Of a DNA stretch of 64,000 nt, positions 19,642 to 27,752 are shown one piece after another. The position numbers were made by a program, and so were the translations under genes. Below the pieces are notes generated by a model, which saw only the letters and a list, made by a program, of their open reading frames with translations, was not told where the DNA came from and did no database searches. This DNA comes from Gilvimarinus sp. 2_MG-2023. GTDB taxonomy: Bacteria > Pseudomonadota > Gammaproteobacteria > Pseudomonadales > Cellvibrionaceae. Where the stretch lies: NCBI RefSeq assembly GCF_030547685.1, contig NZ_JAUOQM010000048.1:280358-344357 (forward strand). The letters run 5' to 3'. Position 1 is the stretch's first letter. Each line of letters begins with the position of its first letter.

Positions 19642-20453
19642 CAGCCGACCCCTACTTTTTGTGAAGTATTAGCCGATTTATTGCTTTTGCTGCGGACTAA
19701 CCATTTATATAAAGATCGGTAGGCCTCAACGCCTCGGCTTTGCGGCTCGAATAGATGTGGTGGGACCCCCGCCTTACTGGCATCACGAAACTTAGTATCA
19801 ATTGGAACCTTGCCCGGCCAAGTCTGCAAAGGATAATCATGGCGTATGGTTCGCAAGGTTGAGACGGATGCTTGTGTTCGGCGATCGAACATAGCCGGTA
19901 CGATACAGTAGCTGACTTGTTTTTGATTGGATTTTGCCATCATATTCAGCGTGTTGACCATTCGCTCAAGCCCTTTCAGAGCGAGGTATTCTGTTTGCAC
20001 CGGAATAATCAACTCATGACAAGCTGCCAGCGCATTGATCATCAGTACGCCTAGCAAAGGAGGGGTATCAATAATGGCCAAGTCGTAATCGTCACTGACC
20101 GCGGATAATACCTCACCTATAACTAACCCCAAAGCACCCTGCCCCACAGCGCGGCGCTCCAATGTCGCCAAGGCGGTAGCCGATGGGATTAAATCAAGTT
20201 TCTGATGGCCACTATTGATAATGACCGACTTTACAAAGTCCCGACTTAACTTGCCTCGTTCGGCAAAGAGCGTAAAAGCACTGAGTTTTACGGTATCCGG
20301 GTTTTGACCAAAGTAGCTGGTCAAAGAGCCATGCGGGTCCAAATCAATCAGCAATACGCGACGGCCTTGCTCGGCGGCAAGGCCGGCTAGTGCTGCGCTG
20401 GTGGTCGTTTTACCTACACCACCTTTTTGATTTGCCACCGTCCAAACGATCAA
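19641..20453 (-). CDS. parC: ParC-like ParA-family ATPase
   Basis: A 270-residue MinD/ParA-type ATPase with the deviant Walker A KGGVGKTT at residues 10-17, LLIDLDPHGS and an IDTPP motif. Chromosomal orphan copies in flagellar clusters position chemosensory arrays (ParC of Vibrio) rather than partitioning DNA; no ParB or parS-like gene is nearby. The start is TTG, with GGAG 6 nt upstream and no better ATG. A good RpoN-type promoter (20515-20530) precedes it directly after motD, so parC, parP, cheW and the DUF2802 gene may be transcribed independently of the che-mot genes. The symbol should not be confused with topoisomerase IV ParC. Confidence 0.85.
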   Translation of the reverse strand: MIVWTVANQKGGVGKTTTSAALAGLAAEQGRRVLLIDLDPHGSLTSYFGQNPDTVKLSAFTLFAERGKLSRDFVKSVIINSGHQKLDLIPSATALATLERRAVGQGALGLVIGEVLSAVSDDYDLAIIDTPPLLGVLMINALAACHELIIPVQTEYLALKGLERMVNTLNMMAKSNQKQVSYCIVPAMFDRRTQASVSTLRTIRHDYPLQTWPGKVPIDTKFRDASKAGVPPHLFEPQSRGVEAYRSLYKWLVRSKSNKSANTSQKVGVG

Positions 20454-20514
20454 TGTTTACTCCAGCGTCAATATGCTGACACAGTTTATAGTATTGGCCC
20501 TATTCGGTATCAAC

Positions 20515-20530
20515 AGCAACTATTGTGCCT
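20515..20530 (-). promoter_or_regulatory. Candidate RpoN (sigma-54) promoter of parC-parP-cheW
   Basis: On the minus strand the sequence is AGGCACAATAGTTGCT. It has GG and GC separated by exactly 10 nt and matches the TGGCAC-N5-TTGCW consensus except the first base. It starts 1 nt past the motD stop codon and lies about 62 nt before the parC start. Confidence 0.62.
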
Positions 20531-20531
20531 A

Positions 20532-21449
20532 CTAGTTTTCACGAGGTAAATCAGGATCACTGCTAAACAGCAAATCGCCGTCTTCCATCTGCACAGCCTC
20601 TATCAAGCCTTGATTCGAATCAGGTCTTTTGACGGTATCGGCCGACTGCGCCATATCTTCAGGTGTATTTTCAGCTTCAGAGGCTGGCGCAAGTGCCGCG
20701 TCTCCGGCCAGCGCATCGATCGAGTTGCGCGGTCGGTCAAAGGCATCGCGGGCAATCATCACGGCCACTCGTCTGTTTTGTGCTCGCCCATCGGCACTGT
20801 CGTTCGCCGCTACTGGTTGATGCTCACCATAGCCCACAGCCGCAAGTCGGGTGGCATCGACACCGTTTGCCACCATCCATTTTACGATCGCGCTGGCGCG
20901 CGCCGAAGACAATTCCCAGTTACTGGGATAGCGCTCAGTATTGATCGGTACATTATCCGTAAAGCCTTCAATTTGAATCGGGTTTTGGGTTTCGGCCAAA
21001 ATAGTAGATACTTTACTAAAAATTTCACGGGCTTGCGCACTGGCATCGGCACTGGCGGAATCAAATAAAATATTGTCGCGTAGTTCAATTTGCAGCCACA
21101 TTTCATTACTTGAAATGCGCATTAATTCATCATCAATCAGTTGATCAAATTCATCACGAAAGTTTTGTTCTAAAATTCCTAAATTTCCGCCGCGAGCCAT
21201 ATTTAAATGAACGACCGACTGTTGCTGGTTTAGTATGGGGCGATCGATATCGATAGTTTTTTTCTGTGTTGAATCAGATTCAAAGGCCTGATCAAGCGTT
21301 GTGGAAAGCACTCGATACTTACTTTCATTCACTTGTGAAATAGAGTACATCACCACAAAGAATGCAAATAACAACGTAATAAAGTCGGCATAGGATACCA
21401 ACCAACGTTCGTGATTTACTTTTAGCTCTGATGATCGGCGGCGAGGCAT
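20532..21449 (-). CDS. motD: Flagellar motor stator protein MotD (MotB family)
   Basis: MotD is the peptidoglycan-anchored B-type stator subunit that works with MotC. The 305-residue protein has a short basic N-terminus and one membrane helix (about residues 17-38, VSYADFITLLFAFFVVMYS) containing the essential proton-binding Asp of SYADF. An OmpA-like peptidoglycan-binding domain (about 130-235) shows 'IEGFTDNVPI', 'SNWELSSARA' and 'NRRVAV'. The C-terminal 70 residues are low-complexity. Pseudomonas uses MotCD for swarming-type torque. It begins 13 nt after motC. Confidence 0.93.
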   Translation of the reverse strand: MPRRRSSELKVNHERWLVSYADFITLLFAFFVVMYSISQVNESKYRVLSTTLDQAFESDSTQKKTIDIDRPILNQQQSVVHLNMARGGNLGILEQNFRDEFDQLIDDELMRISSNEMWLQIELRDNILFDSASADASAQAREIFSKVSTILAETQNPIQIEGFTDNVPINTERYPSNWELSSARASAIVKWMVANGVDATRLAAVGYGEHQPVAANDSADGRAQNRRVAVMIARDAFDRPRNSIDALAGDAALAPASEAENTPEDMAQSADTVKRPDSNQGLIEAVQMEDGDLLFSSDPDLPREN

Positions 21450-21462
21450 AACAGGGTCTACA

Positions 21463-22203
21463 TTAATTGAGGTAGCCGCTCAGCTTTACCTGAATGGCTT
21501 TAGGGTTTTCACCATCGGCAATCCCCATGACCCCCTCGATGAAAAGCTCTTGGTAGCGACTGTCGCGGTCCACACACTGCCGTAATTTATTGGCAATAGG
21601 CAATAAAAATAAATTGGCAAGCGCCACACCATAAATTGTTGCGACGAAAGCAACGGCTATACCTGGCCCCAATTGTTCGGGATCTGCCAAATTGCGCATA
21701 ACATGTATAAGCCCCATGACTGCGCCTATAATGCCTATGGTTGGCGAGTAACCTCCCATGCTTTCATACACACGAACGGCCTCCATGTATTTTTGCTCTT
21801 TTAAAATCATGTCTCCTTCCAGTACGCGTTTAATACTGTCAGGCTCATTACCATCAACTAATAACTCCAGACTTTTTTGGGCAAATGGGTCTTTTTCTTC
21901 TTCCGCCAAACGCTCTAGCCCTAACAGCCCTTCTTTACGTGCAACTGACGACCAATGAGTTATTTTCTTCACGCCTTTGGCATAATCCACAGACGGTGGT
22001 CGAAACACCCAAGGGAACATCCCCAACGCCCGCGACAAACAATCTTTCGGGGTCTGCAACATGGCAGCGCCAGCCGTACCGCCAAATACAATTAACGCGG
22101 CAGGCAAATTAACCAGCGAACCCAGAGATCCGCCCTCAATAAAATTACCGCCAATAATAGCCGCAAAACCAAGTATGACGCCAATAATACTGAGCAGATC
22201 CAT
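21463..22203 (-). CDS. motC: Flagellar motor stator protein MotC (MotA family)
   Basis: MotC is the A-type stator subunit, a four-helix membrane protein whose cytoplasmic loop contacts FliG. The 246-residue product starts MDLLSIIGVILGFAAIIGG and has the family motif GGYSPTIGIIGAVMGLIHVM before the third helix. The loop between helices 2 and 3 (about residues 70-145) is charged as expected. Its ATG overlaps the cheB stop by one base (TAATG). A separate motAB pair, common in relatives, is not in this window. Confidence 0.94.
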   Translation of the reverse strand: MDLLSIIGVILGFAAIIGGNFIEGGSLGSLVNLPAALIVFGGTAGAAMLQTPKDCLSRALGMFPWVFRPPSVDYAKGVKKITHWSSVARKEGLLGLERLAEEEKDPFAQKSLELLVDGNEPDSIKRVLEGDMILKEQKYMEAVRVYESMGGYSPTIGIIGAVMGLIHVMRNLADPEQLGPGIAVAFVATIYGVALANLFLLPIANKLRQCVDRDSRYQELFIEGVMGIADGENPKAIQVKLSGYLN

Positions 22204-23318
22204 TAGGTCACCTCATTGGCGATTTCTATGCCAATCTCTTTTAATGGCAGTATTCGATCAGATAAATTAGCTCTAGCGACCGCCATTGGCATACCGTAAA
22301 TGACACAACTGGCTTCATCTTGACTCCAGATTTGAGCGCCCTTTTGTTTTAGCAGTTCTGCCCCCTTGCATCCATCAGACCCCATCCCGGTTAGCACAAC
22401 GCCAAGCACACGATCCGACAAACTATTAGCGGCGGAACCGAAAGTGATATCCAAGCTGGGTTTATAGTTAATTCTCACATCATCGGGCATTACTTTTACT
22501 TTTGAGCCACGAGAATCCAGCATCATTTGCTTACCCCCGGGCGCCAACAATGCCACACCCGGCCGTAAGGTGTCGCCATCCACCGCTTCGCGAACCTCAA
22601 TAGCACATTGCTTGTTAAGTCTTTCGGCAAAAGCTTTAGTAAAATTCTCCGGCATATGCTGTACCAGCAAAATAGGTATTGGAAAATTTCCCGGCAATTT
22701 AGTCAACACATCGGTCAATGCCACCGGCCCTCCGGTTGAGGCGCCAACCACGAGCAGTTTAGGCTTGGAAAATGTCTTTTTAGTTGAGCTGGATTTCGTT
22801 GATTCGACTCTTGGCCGGCTGCTCGTTAATGGTTGCCGTTTCGGCAGCGGGGTTACACGATCAGCAGTGGCTGCATGCCTTGTTGCAGTATTGGCCGAAC
22901 TAACGACTGGGGTACTTTTTGCTTGACGAGCTAAAGTAAGTAATCGTTCGTGTAATTTTTGAGTTAAAGTCACGGAGTTGCGAGACACTTCGGCAAAATC
23001 TTTGGGGATAAAATCCAAAGCACCTGCGGCCAATGCATCCAGAGTAATACGTGCACCTTCGTAGGTTAACGAAGAAAACATTAAGATAGGCGTAGGGTTT
23101 TCGGCCATAATATGCCTGACCGCGGTTACCCCGTCCATCACCGGCATTTCGAAATCCATGGTGATAATATCAGGTTTGGCCTTGGCAACCATTTCTACAG
23201 CTTCTCGGCCATTACTTGCAACAGCAACCACCTGAAGATTTGCATTTTTACCGATAATTTCCTTCAATCGTGTTTGAAAGAAGTGTGAATCATCTACAAT
23301 CATTACCCGTACGGGCAT
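22203..23318 (-). CDS. cheB: Chemotaxis response regulator / glutamate methylesterase CheB
   Basis: CheB removes methyl groups from chemoreceptors when phosphorylated by CheA, giving adaptation. A receiver domain occupies residues 1-120 (acidic pair at 9-10, phosphoacceptor Asp55 in TMDFEMPVMDG). A Ser/Thr-rich linker follows, then the methylesterase domain from about 180 with GASTGGP (catalytic Ser), VQHMPENF (His) and LTGMGSDG (Asp). The 371-residue length is normal for the Pseudomonas form. No cheR is present in this window; in Pseudomonas it lies elsewhere, near flgM/flgB. Confidence 0.96.
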   Translation of the reverse strand: MPVRVMIVDDSHFFQTRLKEIIGKNANLQVVAVASNGREAVEMVAKAKPDIITMDFEMPVMDGVTAVRHIMAENPTPILMFSSLTYEGARITLDALAAGALDFIPKDFAEVSRNSVTLTQKLHERLLTLARQAKSTPVVSSANTATRHAATADRVTPLPKRQPLTSSRPRVESTKSSSTKKTFSKPKLLVVGASTGGPVALTDVLTKLPGNFPIPILLVQHMPENFTKAFAERLNKQCAIEVREAVDGDTLRPGVALLAPGGKQMMLDSRGSKVKVMPDDVRINYKPSLDITFGSAANSLSDRVLGVVLTGMGSDGCKGAELLKQKGAQIWSQDEASCVIYGMPMAVARANLSDRILPLKEIGIEIANEVT

Positions 23319-23368
23319 GCCTTATCTCCATTTATCAGGATAAAATCCATAACCGTTACAACTCAAAA

Positions 23369-25642
23369 TCACGCGCCATTAGAATAGCTCTGCAATAAGC
23401 TAGGCACATCTAAAATAAGAGCGATGGTGCCATCACCGGTAATCGTAGCGCCGGCCATCCCCGGGGTACCCTGTAACATTTTACCCAGAGGTTTAATAAC
23501 AACCTCTTCCTGTCCGATCAATTGGTCTACAACAAAACCCACACGCCGTGTGCCTACCGTTACAATCACCACATGGCCTTCTTTTTGATTTTTGGTGGAT
23601 ACATGCGCACCATTGATCAACCAATTTTTCAGGAAAAATAGAGGTATTGCCTGATCTCGTATTGCCACGCACTCTTGGCCATCCACCACGTGGGAACGGG
23701 TAAGATCCATATGGAAAATTTCATTTACACTGACCAAAGGCAAAGCAAAGGTCTGATTTTCCAACATGATCATCAACGTTGGCATGATTGCCAGGGTAAG
23801 CGGGACTTTAATATTAAAGCGAGTGCCCTCACCCAATTTCGATTGAATTTCTATCGAACCATTTAATTGGGTGATTTTAGTTTTCACCACATCCATTCCG
23901 ACGCCGCGGCCCGACACGTCGGAGATTTCTTTTTTCGTTGAAAAGCCGGGAGCAAAAATTAACGCAAAGGCTTCACTATCGGATAACCGCTGCACAGTAT
24001 CCTCATCATAGACACCTTTCTCCACTGCAATCTTGCGCAGCTTATCCGGATCCATACCGGCGCCATCGTCGGTAATAGACAGAAGAATATGATCGCCCTC
24101 TTGCTCCGCGCCCAGCACAACACACCCTTTGCGTGGTTTGCCTTTTTGTTCCCGAATTTCTGGCAGTTCGATACCGTGATCTACCGAATTGCGCACTAAG
24201 TGAACTAAGGGATCGGCCAAAGCTTCAACCAAGTTTTTATCCAGGTCGGTTTCTTCACCGACCAGTTCAAGGTCAATCTCTTTTTTCAAATTGCGAGCCA
24301 AGTCCCGCACCACACGAGGAAAGCGACCAAACACCTTTTTAATTGGCTGCATACGAGTTTTCATAACGGATGACTGCAAATCAGCCGTTACAACATCAAG
24401 ATTAGAGACCGCCTTAGATAAAGACTCATTTTGAGCGCTATCACCTAATCGCACCAATCGATTGCGCACCAAGACCAGCTCGCCCACCATATTCATGATT
24501 TCATCGAGCCGTTGCGTATCTACCCGCACTGTTGTTTCTACTTGGGCTGGCGCGCCTTCTCGCTCAGGCCGGCCTTTTTGTGGGCCACCCGGTGTAGCGC
24601 TTTTGGCTTGAGCCTGAGACGCTGAAGCTTTAGGCGCTAATTCTACTTTTGGCTTAGCAGAAGGTGTTGGAGCGGGAGCTTTGTCTTGAGCTGCATTACT
24701 TTGAGGCCCTTTGCCTTTACCGTGTATTTGATCCAGCAAAGCTTCAAATTCGTCGTCGCTGATATCATCACTGGCTCCAGCGGCTTTAGCCGGCTCGGAG
24801 CTGTCGGCGGCTGGCGTGCTCTCAGCAGGAGCTGAGCCAGCGGTTTTTGTCGGGGCCTTACCCTTGCCGTGTAATTCGTCCAACAGAGCCTCAAACTCGT
24901 CATCGCTAATCTCATCACTTGAGGTTGCCGGCTTGCTATTGCCGCTTGGCGCTGAAGGCGCTGCCGCACCGGGAGCTTGCCCGGCACCGTGAAGTTGATC
25001 GAGTAATGCATCAAATTCATCTTCGGAAATCTCATCACTACTACCATCAGGTGTAGTGGCCGCAGTAGTGCTCGCGCCGCTCGGTTCGTTAGTAGATTGG
25101 CCCGCCGTAGTACCGGATAAGGCATCCAAAAGGTCATTAAATTCGTCGTCGGTGATATCGCTGCTAGCGCGAACGGTATCGGGCGAAGCGCTTTGCGACT
25201 CAGACGGGACAGCACCGTCATCGGCAGGGGCTGCGCTGGGTCCGTTCAGATCCTCGCAGGCGACCAGTTTTTCGAGCTGTGAAAGGAGTTCGGGGTCGGC
25301 CGCGGTGAGCTCTTCGCGTTGAGAGACCTGTTCGAATTGCAAATTAACGGCATCTAGCGCTTGCAACACAACATCCATAAGCTCAGATGTCACTTCGCGT
25401 TTACCATTGCGCAGAATATCGAACAGGTTTTCGGTGACGTGACAGCATTCCACCATCGCGTTTAATTGTAAAAAACCGGCCCCACCCTTAACGGTATGAA
25501 AACCGCGAAAAATGGCATTCAGTAATTCACGGTCGTCGGGCTGACGCTCCAGTTCGACCAGTTGTTCTGAGAGGTTCTCTAGAATCTCACCGGCTTCAAC
25601 CAGGAAATCCTGTAGAATTTCTTCATCATCACCGAATCCCAT
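23369..25642 (-). CDS. cheA: Chemotaxis histidine kinase CheA
   Basis: CheA autophosphorylates and passes phosphate to CheY and CheB. The 757-residue protein has an N-terminal Hpt (P1) domain with His49 (GFHTVKGG), dimerisation P3 (about 366-430), kinase P4 (about 431-615, with VRNSVDHG, DDGAGMD and GRGVGMDVV) and a CheW-like P5 (about 618-752). Between P1 and P3 there is no recognisable P2 domain. Instead, residues 160-310 carry four copies of a peptide of the form SDDEFEALLDQLHG, spaced by Ala/Pro/Ser linkers. A good AGGAAGAG site precedes the ATG. The gene sits in cheY-cheZ-cheA-cheB order. Confidence 0.97.
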   Translation of the reverse strand: MGFGDDEEILQDFLVEAGEILENLSEQLVELERQPDDRELLNAIFRGFHTVKGGAGFLQLNAMVECCHVTENLFDILRNGKREVTSELMDVVLQALDAVNLQFEQVSQREELTAADPELLSQLEKLVACEDLNGPSAAPADDGAVPSESQSASPDTVRASSDITDDEFNDLLDALSGTTAGQSTNEPSGASTTAATTPDGSSDEISEDEFDALLDQLHGAGQAPGAAAPSAPSGNSKPATSSDEISDDEFEALLDELHGKGKAPTKTAGSAPAESTPAADSSEPAKAAGASDDISDDEFEALLDQIHGKGKGPQSNAAQDKAPAPTPSAKPKVELAPKASASQAQAKSATPGGPQKGRPEREGAPAQVETTVRVDTQRLDEIMNMVGELVLVRNRLVRLGDSAQNESLSKAVSNLDVVTADLQSSVMKTRMQPIKKVFGRFPRVVRDLARNLKKEIDLELVGEETDLDKNLVEALADPLVHLVRNSVDHGIELPEIREQKGKPRKGCVVLGAEQEGDHILLSITDDGAGMDPDKLRKIAVEKGVYDEDTVQRLSDSEAFALIFAPGFSTKKEISDVSGRGVGMDVVKTKITQLNGSIEIQSKLGEGTRFNIKVPLTLAIMPTLMIMLENQTFALPLVSVNEIFHMDLTRSHVVDGQECVAIRDQAIPLFFLKNWLINGAHVSTKNQKEGHVVIVTVGTRRVGFVVDQLIGQEEVVIKPLGKMLQGTPGMAGATITGDGTIALILDVPSLLQSYSNGA
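24719..25162 (-). repeat. Four coding repeats in the CheA P1-P3 linker
   Basis: CheA residues 161-177, 202-219, 242-259 and 291-308 repeat an acidic amphipathic peptide: S-D-x-I-(S/T)-x-D-E-F-(N/D/E)-(D/A)-L-L-D, then usually (Q/E)-(L/I)-H-G. Copies are separated by 24-31 residues of Ala/Pro/Ser/Gly-rich linker. Conservation is at the protein level with DNA drift, so the copies appear selected rather than freshly duplicated. Confidence 0.9.
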
Positions 25643-25653
25643 TCACTCTTCCT

Positions 25654-26448
25654 CTAAAAGCCGAGACTGGACAGCAGGTCATCTACTTCGTCCTGACTTG
25701 ATACTACGTCTTCTTTTTCTTTATCAATTTGAGGGCCTTCGCCTTTACTGACTTCAACAACGCGGGCCTTACCCTCGTTATCGGCCTCAACTTGTAAACC
25801 TGTAATCTCTTCTACCTGACCGGCGATTCGAACCAAACTGACCAAATCCTGTTCGACTTCATTAATCAGACCCATTACGCGCTTGAGCACTTGACCGGTT
25901 AGATCCTGAAAGCCCTGCTCGAGAATGATTTCCTGCAGGTTTTTCCCCAGCTGCTGAGTACCACTTTCCATTTGGCCCAAAAAATCATCCATACGGGTGT
26001 AGAGTGCTCTGAACTCGTCCGCACTCATGTCTCCACTTTGCAACCGGGTCCACTCTTGTTTGAGAGAGTTAGCCTCTTGTCCCAGGTTCATCGCAATAGG
26101 AGCGGCCTCTTCAACCATGTCCATGGTCTTGTCAGCGGCACTCTGGGTTAAATCAATGACATACTTTAAACGGTCGGTAGCATCGCGAATTTCAGAACGC
26201 TCAATACTGGGAGGTTCTGAGGAGAGGTCGCCGTCAACATTGAAATTGACAATGGCACTGTGCAGACCGCGGGTTAAACGGCCCACAGACTGGAAAAGAT
26301 GCTGATCCCGGGAAGACACTATCGATTCAATTAAGCGGGTCGCCTCATCGTAATCATTACCTTGAAGTTTCTCCACCAGCAAACTGGCACTTTCTTGCAG
26401 TTCTTTGACGAACATTTTGTTGTCGTTTTCTTGAGTATCAGACGTCAT
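25654..26448 (-). CDS. cheZ: CheY phosphatase CheZ
   Basis: CheZ speeds dephosphorylation of CheY. The 264-residue, largely helical protein contains the catalytic segment QGFQDLTGQVLKRV (the Asp and Gln of the E. coli active site are both present). It ends with the CheY-docking peptide DEVDDLLSSLGF (residues 253-264). A stretch of about 30 charged residues links the helical hairpin to this tail. It lies 34 nt after cheY and 11 nt before cheA. Confidence 0.95.
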   Translation of the reverse strand: MTSDTQENDNKMFVKELQESASLLVEKLQGNDYDEATRLIESIVSSRDQHLFQSVGRLTRGLHSAIVNFNVDGDLSSEPPSIERSEIRDATDRLKYVIDLTQSAADKTMDMVEEAAPIAMNLGQEANSLKQEWTRLQSGDMSADEFRALYTRMDDFLGQMESGTQQLGKNLQEIILEQGFQDLTGQVLKRVMGLINEVEQDLVSLVRIAGQVEEITGLQVEADNEGKARVVEVSKGEGPQIDKEKEDVVSSQDEVDDLLSSLGF

Positions 26449-26482
26449 CGGAGTGCCTTTATTGTTGTAATTTTCTGAGCTA

Positions 26483-26866
26483 TTAACCTACCCGCTCGAA
26501 AATCTTCTCAATCTTCTCTTTCAGTGCCGCCGCAGTGAAAGGCTTGACGACATAACCATTAACACCCGCTTGCGCCGCCTCAACAATTTGATCCCGCTTT
26601 GCTTCGGCAGTGACCATAAGAACTGGCAAAGGCGCCAGTTTCTCATCGGCGCGAACTGCTTTAAGCAAATCGATACCACTCATCCCTGGCATGTTCCAGT
26701 CGGTAATCAAGAAATCAAACCCGCCGCTTTTCAGCATCGGCAGTGCAGTCACACCATCATCAGCTTCGTGGGTATTGGTAAACCCAAGGTCTCTGAGTAG
26801 ATTTTTGATGATCCGCCGCATTGTCGAAAAGTCATCGACAATTAGAATCTTCATTTCTTTATCCAA
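26483..26866 (-). CDS. cheY: Chemotaxis response regulator CheY
   Basis: CheY-P binds FliM and changes the direction of flagellar rotation. The single receiver domain of 127 residues has all key residues: acidic pair Asp11-Asp12, phosphoacceptor Asp56 ([11 protein letters not shown]), Thr86 (VTAEA) and Lys108 (VKPF). It heads the cheYZAB-motCD block. The 139-nt gap after fliA contains a perfect dyad (26956-26985) and probably the promoter, though I find no sigma-28 or RpoN consensus there. Confidence 0.96.
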   Translation of the reverse strand: MDKEMKILIVDDFSTMRRIIKNLLRDLGFTNTHEADDGVTALPMLKSGGFDFLITDWNMPGMSGIDLLKAVRADEKLAPLPVLMVTAEAKRDQIVEAAQAGVNGYVVKPFTAAALKEKIEKIFERVG

Positions 26867-26955
26867 TGCTGCCTCCGTATCACTCTCAAGGGAGTCTGAA
26901 TTACTCTAATTCTAGTCGCTGGGGAGAATGAATCCAGTGCCAGCGGCCACTTTAC

Positions 26956-26985
26956 GTTCCGATCCTATATTTTTGAGATCGGAAC
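26956..26985. repeat. Inverted repeat between fliA and cheY
   Basis: GTTCCGATC (26956-26964) and GATCGGAAC (26977-26985) form a perfect 9-bp inverted repeat with a 12-nt AT-rich spacer. It lies 20 nt past the fliA stop. No T-tract follows on the minus strand, so it is either an imperfect terminator or an operator for cheY. Confidence 0.7.
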
Positions 26986-27005
26986 CCGGCTATTGTACCC
27001 TATGA

Positions 27006-27749
27006 TCAATCATTCTGGGTCCAATCTGACAGTCTGGACCTGAGTCTGCTAGCCGCCTGAGAATGTATCTGACTAACCCGGGACTCACTAACGCCTAATA
27101 TTTGACCAATTTCTTTAAGATTTAGCTCTTTATCATAGTAAAGGGCCAACACCATTTTTTCCCGTTCCGGCAATTGGTTTATCGCCTGACTGAGAGATAC
27201 CTTTAGGCTTTCTCGCGTTATATTGTCCTGAGGGTTATCAAACTCGCTGGATTCACCGGAAAGAGAAGCTCCGGCATCGTCGGTAAAGGTTTCTTCATAG
27301 CTAAACAAACGGCTGGAATTGGCATCGCGCAGCATTGCGTGATAATCGTTCAGTTCAACCCCTAATTCGGCTGCCACTTCACTGTCGTCGGCATCGCGTC
27401 CATGTCGAGCCTCCACCCGGGTAATAGCCTCGCTGACACGTCGAGCGTTGCGATGAACAGATCTTGGAGCCCAGTCCCCGCGTCGCATTTCATCGACGAT
27501 GGCACCTCGAATTCGAATGCCAGCATAGGTTTCAAAGCTAGCGCCTTTAGATCCGTCGTATTTTTGTGCCGCCTCAAGAAGGCCAATCATGCCCGCCTGT
27601 ATTAAATCATCGACCTGCACTGATGCAGGCATTCTTAACATCATATGGTGAGCGATACGCTTTACCAGTGAGGCGTAGTCTTCGACATTGATAGGATTCG
27701 CCTGGGAATTAGAATTACTGTACATAGCCAACCCATTTGCCGCGTTCAT
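27006..27749 (-). CDS. fliA: RNA polymerase sigma-28 factor FliA
   Basis: FliA directs transcription of late flagellar genes (filament, cap, chemotaxis) once FlgM is exported. The 247-residue protein has sigma region 2 (LVKRIAHHMMLRMPASVQVDDLIQAGMIGLLEA, given in part by DDLIQAGMIGLL) and region 4 with the helix-turn-helix LKEIGQILGVSESRVSQIHS. Its N-terminus (MNAANGLAMYS) resembles Pseudomonas FliA, so I keep the first ATG, 3 nt after the fleN stop. Matching promoters are visible before fliC and fliD in this window. Confidence 0.97.
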   Translation of the reverse strand: MNAANGLAMYSNSNSQANPINVEDYASLVKRIAHHMMLRMPASVQVDDLIQAGMIGLLEAAQKYDGSKGASFETYAGIRIRGAIVDEMRRGDWAPRSVHRNARRVSEAITRVEARHGRDADDSEVAAELGVELNDYHAMLRDANSSRLFSYEETFTDDAGASLSGESSEFDNPQDNITRESLKVSLSQAINQLPEREKMVLALYYDKELNLKEIGQILGVSESRVSQIHSQAASRLRSRLSDWTQND

Positions 27750-27752
27750 TAC

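Noticed and set aside
19641-20453. Plasmid-type partition system
   Set aside because: No ParB or parS-like site is nearby, and the one-base overlap with a CheW-domain protein in a chemotaxis cluster supports an array-placement ATPase.
24643-25221. Minus-strand 192-codon frame overlapping the cheA linker
   Set aside because: It is an out-of-frame reading of the repetitive linker DNA; composition is biased and the cheA frame is clearly coding.
26910-26955. RpoN promoter before cheY (TGGCACTGGATTCATT on the minus strand)
   Set aside because: The -24 part fits but the -12 GC dinucleotide is missing at the required spacing.
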